A stretch of DNA of 64,000 nt from Aurifilum marmelostoma. Lineage: Eukaryota; Ascomycota; Sordariomycetes; Diaporthales; Cryphonectriaceae. The stretch spans positions 1,054,001 through 1,118,000 of the forward strand of contig JAMXSV010000003.1 in assembly GCA_027559495.1 (NCBI GenBank). The letters run 5' to 3'. Shown here in pieces: positions 10,731 through 21,926 of this stretch. The notes under the pieces are model-generated. The model was given only the letters and a program-made list of their open reading frames with translations. It had not been told where the DNA came from and searched no databases. Position 1 is the first letter of the stretch. The number at the start of each line of letters is the position of its first letter. The translations under genes and the position numbers were made by a program.

Positions 10731-12160
10731 TCGATTCAGCGAAACTGCTAGCAGCGTCCAGCAAACCCCAGCACCTGGAAGAAGGATCCCTGTCGTCTCC
10801 AGCCCCTCGCCCGCCCACCCACCACCCCTGCCCCTCTGACCTACCACAAGTACCGTCACACGGAAAGATGCCTGCCTTGCTTACTACCCTCAGCATGACT
10901 TTGAGGCTTTGAAAGTCACAAATGTAGGTTACTGCAGCCTCTCTTTTCCCAATCTGAATGCGATTTCTGCAACAATCATAGACCAATTTTTTTGCTCAAC
11001 CTAGAATCTACGATTGCCTCCCCAGCGCATCCGGTTCTGGGGGGCGTTACTGCTAGAGCGGGCCGCGGGGTAATTTTTTTTCTCTCACAGAGAGATGATG
11101 TAATGTAGGGGTACTTTTGAAAAGCTTGTCAATTACCTAAGCAGATAATTGTTATTGGTATCATGGCAACGTTGGCTGCTGCTGGCCGCCACGGCTGCCT
11201 ACCATGCTTTTTCTCTGCGCTGTGAGGCTGAGGCGTCATTCTAGGCCCACAATGGCTAGAAGTGTCTCCTTGGTTCAACAAAATCATTTTGCCGCTAGCC
11301 TGACACTGCCTGGAGGACCATCAGCTATCGTTGTACAAAGCAGGAAGGCTCTTCTGTAGCGTGCCTCTGTTGTGGAACAGAGAGGAGGGCAGCATTGCCT
11401 CCTCGCCTGTGGCCTGGGATGGTTCGTCTACGTTATTCCAGAAGAGCAGATTATTTCTGGGGCGAGTTCCCTATCTGGAGAGATCAGCCCTCCATCCGCT
11501 TGCAGGCGGATCATTTTTTGAATTTTATCACCTTTAGAAGTATCATTTTTTTCAATGTGACACCATTTGGACGTCATTCTTACAAGGTCTTTTGTAGGTA
11601 ACAAAGAAGAGGTCTTTTGCCCATTGCCTCTCCTGTAGAAGCTCTATCATAGTACAGACACGAAGGGCATCAGAGTTTATGTGTAGCTGCCTGGGATTTT
11701 CTCATACTGTACGTCGAACTTTCTGAAGCTTTCCATCAGAGTTTCCCAGCCATCTGCCCCAAGCTGAGATCCTGCCAAGGCTTCAGGGTCGTGCCCCCTA
11801 AGGGGCCGCCTGGAAACTGGCTGGGCAGACACGGCGCTGCGTACTAGAACGACCAAAGAAATGTTGAGTTTGAAGCAGTGAACCCATATGTCCTCTGATA
11901 AGTCATGTCTCGAACTAGCAGTGCTTTCCGAACAGATTTGTTATCTCTTTGAAGACAGGCAGGTCGAGAGAGTCGTCAACAGAAGGGGGGTTCTGGCGAG
12001 CTCGCCAGGGGTTCAGACTTCTTCTCAGGCAGCATCAGGCCTGTAGCGTTTAGTGACTTTAGCATCAAATACACAAACTCCAGCAGCATCCCCCCAATCC
12101 TTATTGTCACCCACGTCCTGTGCTCATCCTCGAGGGCTGATTGAGCAGACACATCCATCC

Positions 12161-13887
12161 ATGAGTGATCTACTACGCGTCTTGCCGCAGTTCCCCGTCA
12201 GCCAATATGCAAGTCTCATGCCGGCGCTGGAGAAGAAACGGGTGGTAGGGAATCATCGAGCGCCATTCACGTAGTCCCCCACCAATCCTCAAGGGCTACA
12301 CCACGCTGACACCAACTTTTGACCTGACAGACAACGACCGATCTGCTCACTCTGGAAGTGGCAGAAATCTGCAAGCTGACCAATCTGCCACTGCTGGACC
12401 TGAAGCGGCTATGCAGCGCCGTGCTGAACGCACTGCACGCGGACCTGGGCGTCACGGACGACGACAACAACAGTGGCCGTGGCCGTGGCCGTGGCCGTGA
12501 ACGCGCTGCTGGAGCCGAGGAGGACAATGCTGCTCCTGCTGTCGCTGCTGGTAGGTCTAAAGCCGAGGCTGCTGCAGAGGCCAAGGCCCATCAGCCGTCT
12601 CCCGTCCTGCCCACCCCCGCCACATCAAGCAGGTCCCAGTGGTCCACAATCAGTACCCTCGACCCAGCCCTCGACGCCTCCCTCCGCGGTGGCATACCCA
12701 CAGGCTACATCACCGAGATCGCGGGCGAGGCCGGCGCCGGCAAGACCCAGGTGCTGCTCTCCCTCCTCCTGGCCGTCCAGCTGCCCCCGCCCCACGGCAC
12801 AGGCCGCCGCGCCCTCTACATCTCCACCGAGGCGCCCCTGTCCACGCGCCGCCTCACCCAGATGCTCGCCCACAACCCCGTCCTGGCCTCCCTGCCAGAG
12901 GGCCAGCAGCGGCCCTCCCTCGACGCCATCCTCAGCACCACCACCCCGGACCTCGAGTCGCAGGAGCACATCCTCACTTACCAGGTGCCCGTCGAGGTCG
13001 AGCGCCGCGACATTGGCCTCATCGTGCTCGACAGCGTTGCCGCCAACTACCGGGCCGAGTTCGACCGCAACGCCACCACCGCCTTCGGCAGCGGCAGCAG
13101 GACGCGGGGCTCGAACATGGGCGCCCGAGGTGCCGACCTCGTCAGGCTGGGCATGCTGCTGCGCGACCTGGCCATAAAGCATAACCTGGCAGTGGTGGTG
13201 TCGAACCAGGTGGCCGACCGTTTCGCCCCAGTGGGAAGTCCGTTGTTGGCTAGGAGGCAACAAGCACAGCCGCCCCCATCAGCAGCAACGGCTCGAAACG
13301 ACACCACGCCGAGTGTCCACAGGGTTCGTGGCAGGCCAGGGGTCGAGGAGTCGCCCCTCGCGGCGCGGAGTAAAGACCCGCTGCCACCCATGCCGCCCGT
13401 CGAGCCCACCTCGTCCATGGCCGACGCCCTGCCGCGATCCAGCGCGTCCCTCACGCACGACGACCCTGGGACAAAGGAAGAGGAAGAAGAAGAAGAAGGA
13501 CCACCCCCCACCCGCCCGCCGCCGCCTCCCGACGATATCATAGGCCCATCTGTACCCCCCGCCTTGACGCTCGACCACCAGCAGCGCTGGTTCACCGGCT
13601 GGGGCGACGATCCCACGCAAGGCTCCCTCAAGACACCCAGCCTGGGCCTGATCTGGGCGACGCAGACCGCGTGCCGGATCGCGCTGTTCAAGGCGCCCCG
13701 GTACGGGCGTTCGCGTTACGCCGAGGACGAAGAGGGTGGTAGTGCGGTGGTCAAGACGTGGCGGAGGTGGTCCAAGGTTGTGTTCGCGCCACATGTCGAG
13801 GGGGCGGGGCCCGGGCTAGAGGGCGCCACGGAGTTTGAGATCAACATGGGAGGGCTGAAGGGGATTGTTAGGGGCTCGAACAAGTAG
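12161..13887 (+). CDS. RAD57: RAD57-type RecA/Rad51 paralogue, DNA repair
   Basis: Two exons, 12161-12244 and 12331-13887, encode 546 aa. The first 28 residues are on exon 1; the 86-base intron runs GTAGGG...CTGACAG. The N-terminus (TTTDLLTLE, LLDLKRLCSAVL) matches the Rad57 helix-hairpin region. Walker A is GEAGAGKTQ at about 160-168, Walker B is IGLIVLDS at about 255-262, and a VVVSNQVADRF segment follows, as in Rad51 paralogues. Rad57 with Rad55 helps assemble Rad51 filaments during homologous recombination. Residues about 360-450 are a long Pro/Glu-rich low-complexity insert before the last conserved block (LGLIWATQTACRIALFKAPRYG). XRCC3 is the animal counterpart. Assignment to RAD57 over other paralogues rests on the N-terminus and gene length. 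Confidence 0.88.
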
Positions 13888-14432
13888 CAGAAGAGATGCA
13901 AGCGGTGTTGTGAGCAGGAGCAGATGTGATGATGCTATGAGCAATGACATTCATGAGAAGCGGATGTGTATGCTGTTGTCGTTCGTTGCAACCGTGTCCT
14001 CCTGTTTATTCTTCACGATGACTCTTTTGGGTAGAAAGCACAGGAACTTGCCCTTGGGAATTGCTTCACACATGTCATCCAGGTTTCCTCTTCTGTTTAG
14101 GCAGTTAGTATACGTCCAGCGAGGTCGTGTGCTTGTCAATGCCTGATATGATCCTCTCACAGTCAAGATCTTGTCCTCAATTGCAGATGTGTCAGTGATG
14201 GGTCGGAGCATCAAATTGTATTTGTCGGATATGCTACAAAGACTGAATAGTCTTGTCCAACCGAGTGTTAATGTAATTTTCTATGACCTTAGCCTCTAGA
14301 CGCCGTATCGCTGTGCAAAAGGACGCTTTTTCTTCGTTTTTTCTGGTCTCGTCATTATCTGTTCAAAGCAGCCATGACTATGACGCTTCGTCTCCCAGAC
14401 CTAGCAGCTCCTCGCCCAGACACCACCCTTCA
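13888..14432. other. convergent spacer, RAD57 / RPC2 3' ends
   Basis: Tail-to-tail spacer of about 540 bases; both 3' untranslated regions lie here. No further feature seen. Confidence 0.55.
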
Positions 14433-17400
14433 TCACCTGGGATGGGGGAACTCATCCTCCATCTGCAACCGCACACCAACGTTCATCGAGATCAGCTCCT
14501 GCACCAGCAGCTTGGCAGCATAGGGCATGGTCATCTGCGTCACCTCCCTGGTGCTCTTGCAGGTCTGGCAGTACCCCTTGTACCCGAACAGCCCACACCG
14601 CTGGCAGATGTCGATGCTCGTGCCGTCGGAGCTGTGCATCAGCCGCTCGAGGAGGAGCTGCGATGCACCATAGGCGATCAGACAATCACGTTCCATTTCT
14701 CCCAGACGCAGGCCACCGTCGCGCGAACGACCCTCTGTGGGCTGCCTCGTGAGGATGGCGCGCGGGCCGCGGGCGCGAGAGTGCATCTTGTCCTGCACCA
14801 TGTGCTTGAGACGTTGGTAGAAGATGGGGCCGTTGAAGATGTACGCCTCGAGGGGCTCACCCGTGATGCCGGAGGTGAAATAGTCCTTACCTTCCCACGA
14901 AAATCCGTAGTCGACGAGGACTTTGCTGACCTCCTCGACAGGGTGGGAACGGAAGGCGTCGCCATAGCCGTACTGCTTGCGTCCATGAACGATGGAGGCC
15001 TTTCCGGTCAGACACTCGAGCAGCTTGCCGACCGTCATTCGGGAGGGAAAACCGTGAGGGTTCATGATAATATCTGGAACCAGACCTTTGTCGCTGAACG
15101 GTAGGTCCTCCTGGTCAACTATAATGCCAACGACACCCTTTTGTCCGTGTCGAGACGAGAACTTGTCACCGAGCTCGGGACGCCGAGTCTGTCGTGTCTG
15201 GACCTTGACGAGAACAGTCTCCTTTTCGGTCTGCGTGACAAGTACCTTGTCGATGTAGGCCGGATCTGGAATGCGGTAAGAGATGGAGGTGTCACGGAAG
15301 TCATTGGTTCCTCTATCACCAGGGATGGTGTTTTGTCCGGTGTCGAGCGGCGTCTCCTTCTTGATCATCGTTTCGCCGCTGTGCACCTGCCAGCCGACCC
15401 TCGCGAGACCGTCCGAGTCCAGAACTTCATGCTTGGCAATCTTTTGCTTGGTGACTGGGTCGCTTTCCGGTTGTCCCACTCGTTCTGATCGACCGTTCGT
15501 GAACCTCTGCATCTCTGCAGTATATTTGCGGAAGACCTGGCATCGCCCGAATCCTCGATCGCATGATGCCTTATTCAGGACGAGCGCATCTTCAATATCG
15601 TAGCCTGAATACGACATGACGACAACCGTTGCATTATGGCCGGCCGGTAGCTTGTCATAGCTTGTCAGTTCGATTGTCTTGCTAATGACCATAGGTCGTT
15701 GGGGGTACACCAATGTGTAGAGGAGAGTGTCGATCCGGTTGAATTGGTTATAGGCAATAGCACCAATAGCTTGTTTACCCATGGCACATTGATACGTGTT
15801 TCGAGGAGACTGGTTGTGGTGAGGGAAGGGGATCAGGCCAGCCACAGCACCGAGGATGGTAAAAGGCTCAATCTCGACGTGGGTTGTGCTCTGCGTGATG
15901 TCCGATTCGTACAGGGCGATGAGGGTATCGTTCTCTTCGTTGACGTCAAGATACTCGACGATACCGTTGCGAAGGAAATCGTCAAACCCAACCTCGCCCT
16001 TCTGCAAGAGCCTGAGGTGATGGGGTTGCAACGTGGAAGCACCGTTCTGAACGATGATATAAGGACGGCAGACTCGCCCTTCGTCGGTGGCGATGAAGAT
16101 CGTCTTGAAGTGAAAGTTCACGTTCAGGCTGACGAATGGGTCTATGAAACCACGGCGGCGCATGGTCCTGAACCTGGCAGCAAACCGCTTGGGATGGCTG
16201 GTCAGAGCGTATGGAGTGCCGTTGACAGCGATGATGTATGTCCCTGGCTGATGTATCTCGGACCCAGAAAAGTTGCGTATTGGTTCCACCTCGGAGTCCA
16301 TGGTGAGGATAAATTTCTTGACGGGCTCCTCTCCTGATTCCACAGTGATGTGAGTCATCAAGGCCAAGTTCTTGACCAGACCACAAGCCTCTCCTTCGGG
16401 AGTATCAGATGTGCACAGCATGCCCCATTGGGACGGCTGCAGGGCTCGGGGCCCAGACACCTTCCGCGTCTTCTCGAACTGACTGGTGATCCTCGTCATC
16501 ATGCCAAGCGCGGCAATATAACTGAGGCGGCTCAGCACATGCGTCACGCCAGCCCGGTTCATGTTGAATCGCTTCACACTCCAATTGCCGGACTGGATGG
16601 CTCGGTTCATGCCTTGCGTGATGTAGCTTCCTGACGAGCTAATGTGGGTAAGAGGGTCGAACGCGACGGCCTTGGTGGGCTTCTTGAACACTTTGTCTAT
16701 CAGGTTCTTCAGGTTCCCCTGAAACTGCTTGAAGAGATCCTCAAAGAGAAGTGAAAGCATCTGCCCAGCCAGCTCGAGGCGCTTGTTGCCAACAAAGTCG
16801 CGATCATCGACCAGCTTAGGGTCGTGCGAGGCCATGAGCACCCTCCGCACCATCATGGCTATGTATACAGCCTTGGGGTAAAAGTCGAGCCCTTCTATGG
16901 GCACGTGGGCGAGCACGATATTCGCAAGTGCGTCGAGACCCTCCTCGATGTTGTTGCGGCGAGGAGCGGCGCCGAACTGGGGCTTGGCCTTTGAGCCCAT
17001 CTTGACCCGAGTGCCGATGTACTCGAGGGCTTGCTGCTGCGTGAACACGCCGGCCTTGGTCGCCTCATCAAAGTTGAGGGAGAAGTCATCCTGGTAGCGG
17101 CCGTCCGGACCGGCTACAAGCTGCATAATCTCGTAGTCGGAGAGACCGCCGAGGGCCTTGAGGACAATGGCTATGGGAATGTCTTCGACGATGATGTTGT
17201 GCCGGAGGAGGATGCGGTCCTTCTTAAGAATCACATATGTCTTCGACTTTCTCTCGTGTGTGGAACTGGTGACGGAAGCTTGTATGGTCTCCTTCTTGTC
17301 GTCCGCCTCCACGATCACTCGGTTCTTGCTCAGCTGTTCCTGGATCAAAATGACCTTCTCCGTCCCTCCGATGATGAAGTAGCCGCCAGGGTCGAGGGGA

Positions 17401-17999
17401 CACTCGTTCATGAGCTCCATCTGGGAATTTGGTGCGCCGGCCAGGACACATTTCGAGCTCTTGAGCATGATCGGCATGCGGCCGAGGAGTACGTTTCGGC
17501 GAATGATCTTCTTCCTATCCCGGATGTAGGCGATGTCCATGACGATAGGAGCGGCATAGGTCATGTCTCGTAGTCGGCACTCCATAGGCGTAACATGGCT
17601 CTTGGCCTTGTAGGATGACGCCTGGTCTGCCCTGGTGGGCTTTTCGACCCGGATGTCGAGAAACTCGAGGTAAAAGCCACTGTCGACATCGCTGCGGATG
17701 ATACGGTTCGCCTTGACGATTTCCTTGATGTCGTGTTCGACAAAGTAGTTATACGAGTCGATGTGTTGTTTGATAAGACCTGGAAACATCTTATAAGTCA
17801 TACAGTCTCGCCCCCCCCCAAGCAGCGGCAGCGCCGCAACAGACGATGTTGTCGAGGTTATCTACTTACCCTTGACCTTGAGGAATGCAGGCAGGAGCTG
17901 GTACTTGTCCTCCTTGGTAGAAATAGGATCCGTCAGCTTCTTGCCATTGTAGAAAGGCTCCAAGAGGGCCTCGAAGCCATCGTCCTGTATCATGGGCAT
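14433..17999 (-). CDS. RPC2: RNA polymerase III second-largest subunit
   Basis: Two exons, 17999-17870 and 17779-14433, joined across a 90-base GTAAGT...CAG intron, encode 1158 aa. The conserved LTDPIS start, QLLPAFLKVKGLIKQHIDSYNYFV, the hybrid-binding block GDKFSSRHGQKGVVG and GRSRDGGLRLGEMERDCLI are RNA polymerase beta-like signatures. Four cysteines in CQRCGLFGYKGYCQTC (about 1102-1117) form the C-terminal zinc site. Length and the DDGFEALLEPF start point to Pol III (yeast RET1) rather than Pol I or II. The enzyme transcribes tRNA and 5S genes. I chose the ATG at 17999 because an in-frame TGA lies upstream; another in-frame ATG follows at 17993. A short upstream ORF overlaps the start region. 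Confidence 0.95.
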
Positions 18000-18016
18000 C
18001 TTGGCCCCCTTCTCAT
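17990..18016 (-). other. upstream ORF overlapping the RPC2 start
   Basis: Eight codons plus TGA on the minus strand, out of frame with RPC2. Its ATG is 17 bases upstream of the RPC2 ATG and its TGA overlaps the third RPC2 codon (ATGA). Ribosomes starting here would have to reinitiate or leak past to make RPC2. Real if the transcript starts upstream of 18016, which I cannot see. Confidence 0.45.
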
Positions 18017-21000
18017 GGTCGCCGGTGGTTCAGATGAAGTTTGCGATGATTGATCTCGAGAATTTGGTGGAGGCTTTCGACTCCGCGGGGACTTTTTTTG
18101 GGGAGCAAGTAACCACCCATGCCGATAAGATAAAAGAAAACGGACCCGAGGCCTACCCAGGCAGTGAACCCTGCTAGCACATCACTATGCTATAGTACAC
18201 CACCTGTAGGAATTTGGAAGGCTACTTACTTACCTACAGCTTGTGACAGCATTTTCAGACTCATTCTCTGTAGAGTTTCATGATATTAGTATTGCTGCAT
18301 CTGATTTCGTCGACCAATGTTGATTTCCTAGCATCTCCTCAGGCGCCATCTGCTGTACCTGCCTCGGCTTGTAGCAGCGAGCTGGTATGCACTCAACCTT
18401 GAACCATGAGCCAGGGCTATAGAGTCCTCGATCTGGGTACTGGCGCCACAAAATTCTGGCTATATTCGTTCTATATTATTATGAGGCTTTCAGTTGCTTT
18501 CCAAGCCGACAAATACCATGTACAAGTACCATATACGTACTAGTTATAATGTGTCATTTTGTATATGATTACTTTCCATGTCCTCCTTGAAGCAAGTACT
18601 AGAGACTGAGGCTACAAACCATCATGCTCTTCAAGGTTGAACTATTCAGTTCCTAGGTCCCACGTCAACTACAGAAGCGAGGAGAAATTTTGAAGTAGGT
18701 CTCCTGCAGGCTCACGTGTCACATCCTCTGGAGTTCTGCAAGCAAAATCGAAACCTCCTCTCTATATTATAGATCTCCGATGCGGATGGAGCCTGGCAGC
18801 TAGCAAGCAGAATCCGCACGGAAACGAGCCCACCCTCGATGCTGCATGTACCATTGGTTTACCTTGGAAGGAAATGACACCCTCCTGATAGGACAGAACA
18901 CTCGAGTCCTGACTCAAGCGAACCCCTCCGTCCAAATTGGAAAAAGCAACATCTCATACACGCTCTAAAATCGATCGACAGAGGTCCGGTCCTGGCAGCA
19001 GGTTGACGTCTTGGATCCTGCAACTGTAATCGCTTGACTGCAGCCCTAAGGACCTCTTTCCCCCCCCTTCCCCCACCAGCACACGTCAAAAGTCGGTGAA
19101 TGAGGGGCCGTGTCTGCGTGTTGAGCCTCCCGTTGCCACTTTCTCTCCTGCAGGCTCTACGTGCCCTTGCGTAATGCTGTTTGTTGATCTACGATCCTCA
19201 CTGACGATGCTGGTAAGCCACGAGAGGAGTGGGAATATGCGCGTACTGTAGCACGTACTGTACTATGCAGATCCTCCGGCGAGCAGAAGACCCCACCGTG
19301 CAGTGGGATGGTGGTGTCTTTTGCATCGGCAAGGGCCAAGATGGGCCTGAGAAAGGGCGATCGTACCATGTATCCCCATGCACGTGCAGGCAGGTTTGTG
19401 ACCCAGATACGATTTTTTTCCCTCTCTCTCTCTCTCTCTCTTATTTTTTCTGAAACCCCTTCCCTCTCATGGAAGAATCGTTGATTAGGATCAAGCTTGT
19501 GGCAGGAGGACGAGGGATAGCAGAAATAAGAGAAGAAGAAGAAAAGAAATGAAGAGGTGAGAGGGAAAAGCAAAGACTAAGGGAAAAGATAATCTGAAGT
19601 AGCCGCGACATGCTCTGTGCGATGCCAGTCGTGCCAGTGTCTCCCCCTGCCGGGTCGATCCACGACCAGGGATGACGCGATGGCCTGCAAGTGCCCAAGC
19701 TGCCAAGGTGGGGATCAGTTTTCGTTCGGGTCAGCTCTGATCCCTGAGATTTGATTCAACGGCCCGAGAACCTTACTAGAAACCTCTTCTACAGTACTGT
19801 ACTATAGTACATTGTTTTTTTCTTGTTGGCTCGCCTCGGGGGATCTACGCCCTTGGAAGGGCTCGGCAGATTGTGGCAATGGATGAACGAGGCCAAAGCT
19901 TTTAGTACGGTGCGGATGGCGACCTGACGACATCATCGCTGTGAATTGTCACATTGTGCATTATCCTCTTGAGATTCAATTCCTGGTGGTTGCCTCATCG
20001 GGCAGCTGCTTGCCTGAGACTCTCTTCGTTCGAAACATGATGGTGAGCGCGGGACACTCAGAGCGTCTAGAATCCTCCCTGCAGAGAGAGAGGTGGAGGG
20101 GGGGGGGGGAAGGAAAGAGAAGAGGGACGACTACGTACTATGTCCGCATGTACCATAGTACTCGGTACTATGGTAGTCAGCACAAGGTCGATTTCCTTCT
20201 AGATCGTGCCCATCGACTAAGCATCCCCTCCTCTGTGGCCGTGCGACGATCGGAAGGGAATTTTTCAAAACCAGTCGCACCATCGTGTGTGCGCCACAAA
20301 ATGTAGTTTGAGCAGCCAGATCTTTTCATTCTACTATAGTAGATGTCGTGTCTGGCGTCTACAGAGTACGCACGATTTACATAGAACATGATGCGCGGAG
20401 GAGGGGCGAAGGTGGACTTTGTCACTGATAATTTAGACTTCGACTCGTGTCCGCACGACATCAAGCTTCGTCCTAATGCAGGTGGAGAGGTACAGTACCT
20501 GAGAGATGAGGTTACACGCGAGGCGAGGTAGAGAAGAGGGCCCAGGTACCCCAATAATACGATGCGAGTGTGCTGCACCAGGGAGGGGTGCAGTGGTAGC
20601 GCCGCTGCAGGAGACGAGAAAGAAGAAGAAAAAGAAAAAAATAGCTGGCGGGAACCTGGGCCCTGGGCCCATCCACCCAACCTGTCCATCCACCCATTCG
20701 CCCACTGGCGTTCCAGCACTACCATGCACGGCGTTTTGGTCGATCAAGTATGTCAGCCTCGAGCACGCCTCAAGAAGCATCGAGTCCATTCCTGTCATCA
20801 GGTCGGTGCGAACTGACGTCGTCCTCTCAGATGATTGCTGTTTGTCCTGCCCAGCCCCCAAGCTGCCTAGGTGAACAAAATGTGGCTGGCAGACACATAC
20901 ACGGAGTTACACGCAGCCCGCAGCTGCTAAGCATGCAATCCGGGAACAAGACTAGGCCCCATGCAAGCAGACCGTTGTGGTCTCAGAAAGGAGAGAGGAC

Positions 21001-21926
21001 CACGGCGCTGTTCCACACCGCCGATGGCGGTTGAGCTCGTTGATCTGCCGCCTCGGTTGACGTAGTCTCCAAGCCACCTGCAGTGTCTGTTTCGAATATG
21101 TGCCGTGCAGTGGCTATCTCATGCTGGAGTGTTGTACTAGTAGAGGGAATAGGCCAAGAGGGAGAGGGGAGGAGAGGTGTCCAGCCTACTACTTGCTGCT
21201 ACCGTAGTACTGTGTACATAGTAAGCCAGCGTACCACCTTAATTGGACCTCGTCGGAATTCTGTACTGTAGGGAATAACTACTTTGCAGCCATGACGATC
21301 GGGTATCTGCGACGACCCTTGAATCTGAACAAGGCTCATTGATCATCAAGGAACCACAATCGATTTACGGTGCACACCCACTGCAGAAGGGGGAGAGGAT
21401 AGTTGCAGAGAGAAGGAGGCATGTGGTAGTGTCCACTATGTTAGTGCGCAGGGTCCAGGGGTACCAAGGGATCATGCTCCCGGGAAGGACCAGCAGGCGT
21501 GTTGCCGTTCTCCACGACCCCTGGCCTAGCACGCCTCTTAGCCAGTATCCCTCCATCCCCGTCCACTGCAGCAGGCGTGGAGACCAGAAGACAGAAGACA
21601 CAGGCACCGAGACCCCAGGCCCAGATGCAGGTGCAGCGCTTGCGGCTGGGTGTGTATTCGTTCCTCCATGTCCTCGTTTGGGCAAGTCATCCAACACCCC
21701 CCCTCCTCTGCCTCTCCTTCTTGCTGTTGTCTCTTGCATCCTTCTCCCACACTCCTTTTTTTTTTCCTTCTTTTAATCCCATACATTGTTCACGAATTGC
21801 TCCGAATAGCGTTTGGATTTCTCCTTCAGTCTGCTGTCCCTGGCTCTCCAGGGCGCAGACTCTTGCCGTATTGTTGTCTAAGGTGAGTCGAGTCAACCTT
21901 CTGCGACGCTGGTCTGGCTGGGCATC
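18000..21926. other. long divergent intergenic region, RPC2 / PUF gene
   Basis: 3.9 kb without a supportable gene. Contents: a (CT)n run, a poly-G tract near 20099-20109, and a cluster of GTAC-rich palindromes between 19240 and 21270. The last 400 bases become strongly pyrimidine-rich, as in leaders of this genome, and a strong GTGAGT donor at 21883 may mark a 5' untranslated intron of the PUF gene. Frames up to 188 codons are low complexity and not convincing. Confidence 0.6.
19422..19441. repeat. (CT)n microsatellite
   Basis: Ten CT units following a T run, in the RPC2/PUF intergenic region. Confidence 0.8.

Larger units (their letters stand above)
10425..12160. other. divergent intergenic region, HSP70 / RAD57
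   Basis: 1.7 kb between divergent start codons. The HSP70-proximal 400 bases hold the leader, TATA-like box and heat-shock element. In the remaining 1.3 kb I see only short non-coding-looking frames. Confidence 0.6.

Noticed and set aside
14283..15104. 273-codon plus-strand frame
   Set aside because: Mirror of the RPC2 coding strand; the opposite strand encodes conserved polymerase sequence.
20177..20725. 182-codon minus-strand frame
   Set aside because: Composition is low complexity (Ser/Phe runs from a purine-rich tract), no domain, and no splice partners.
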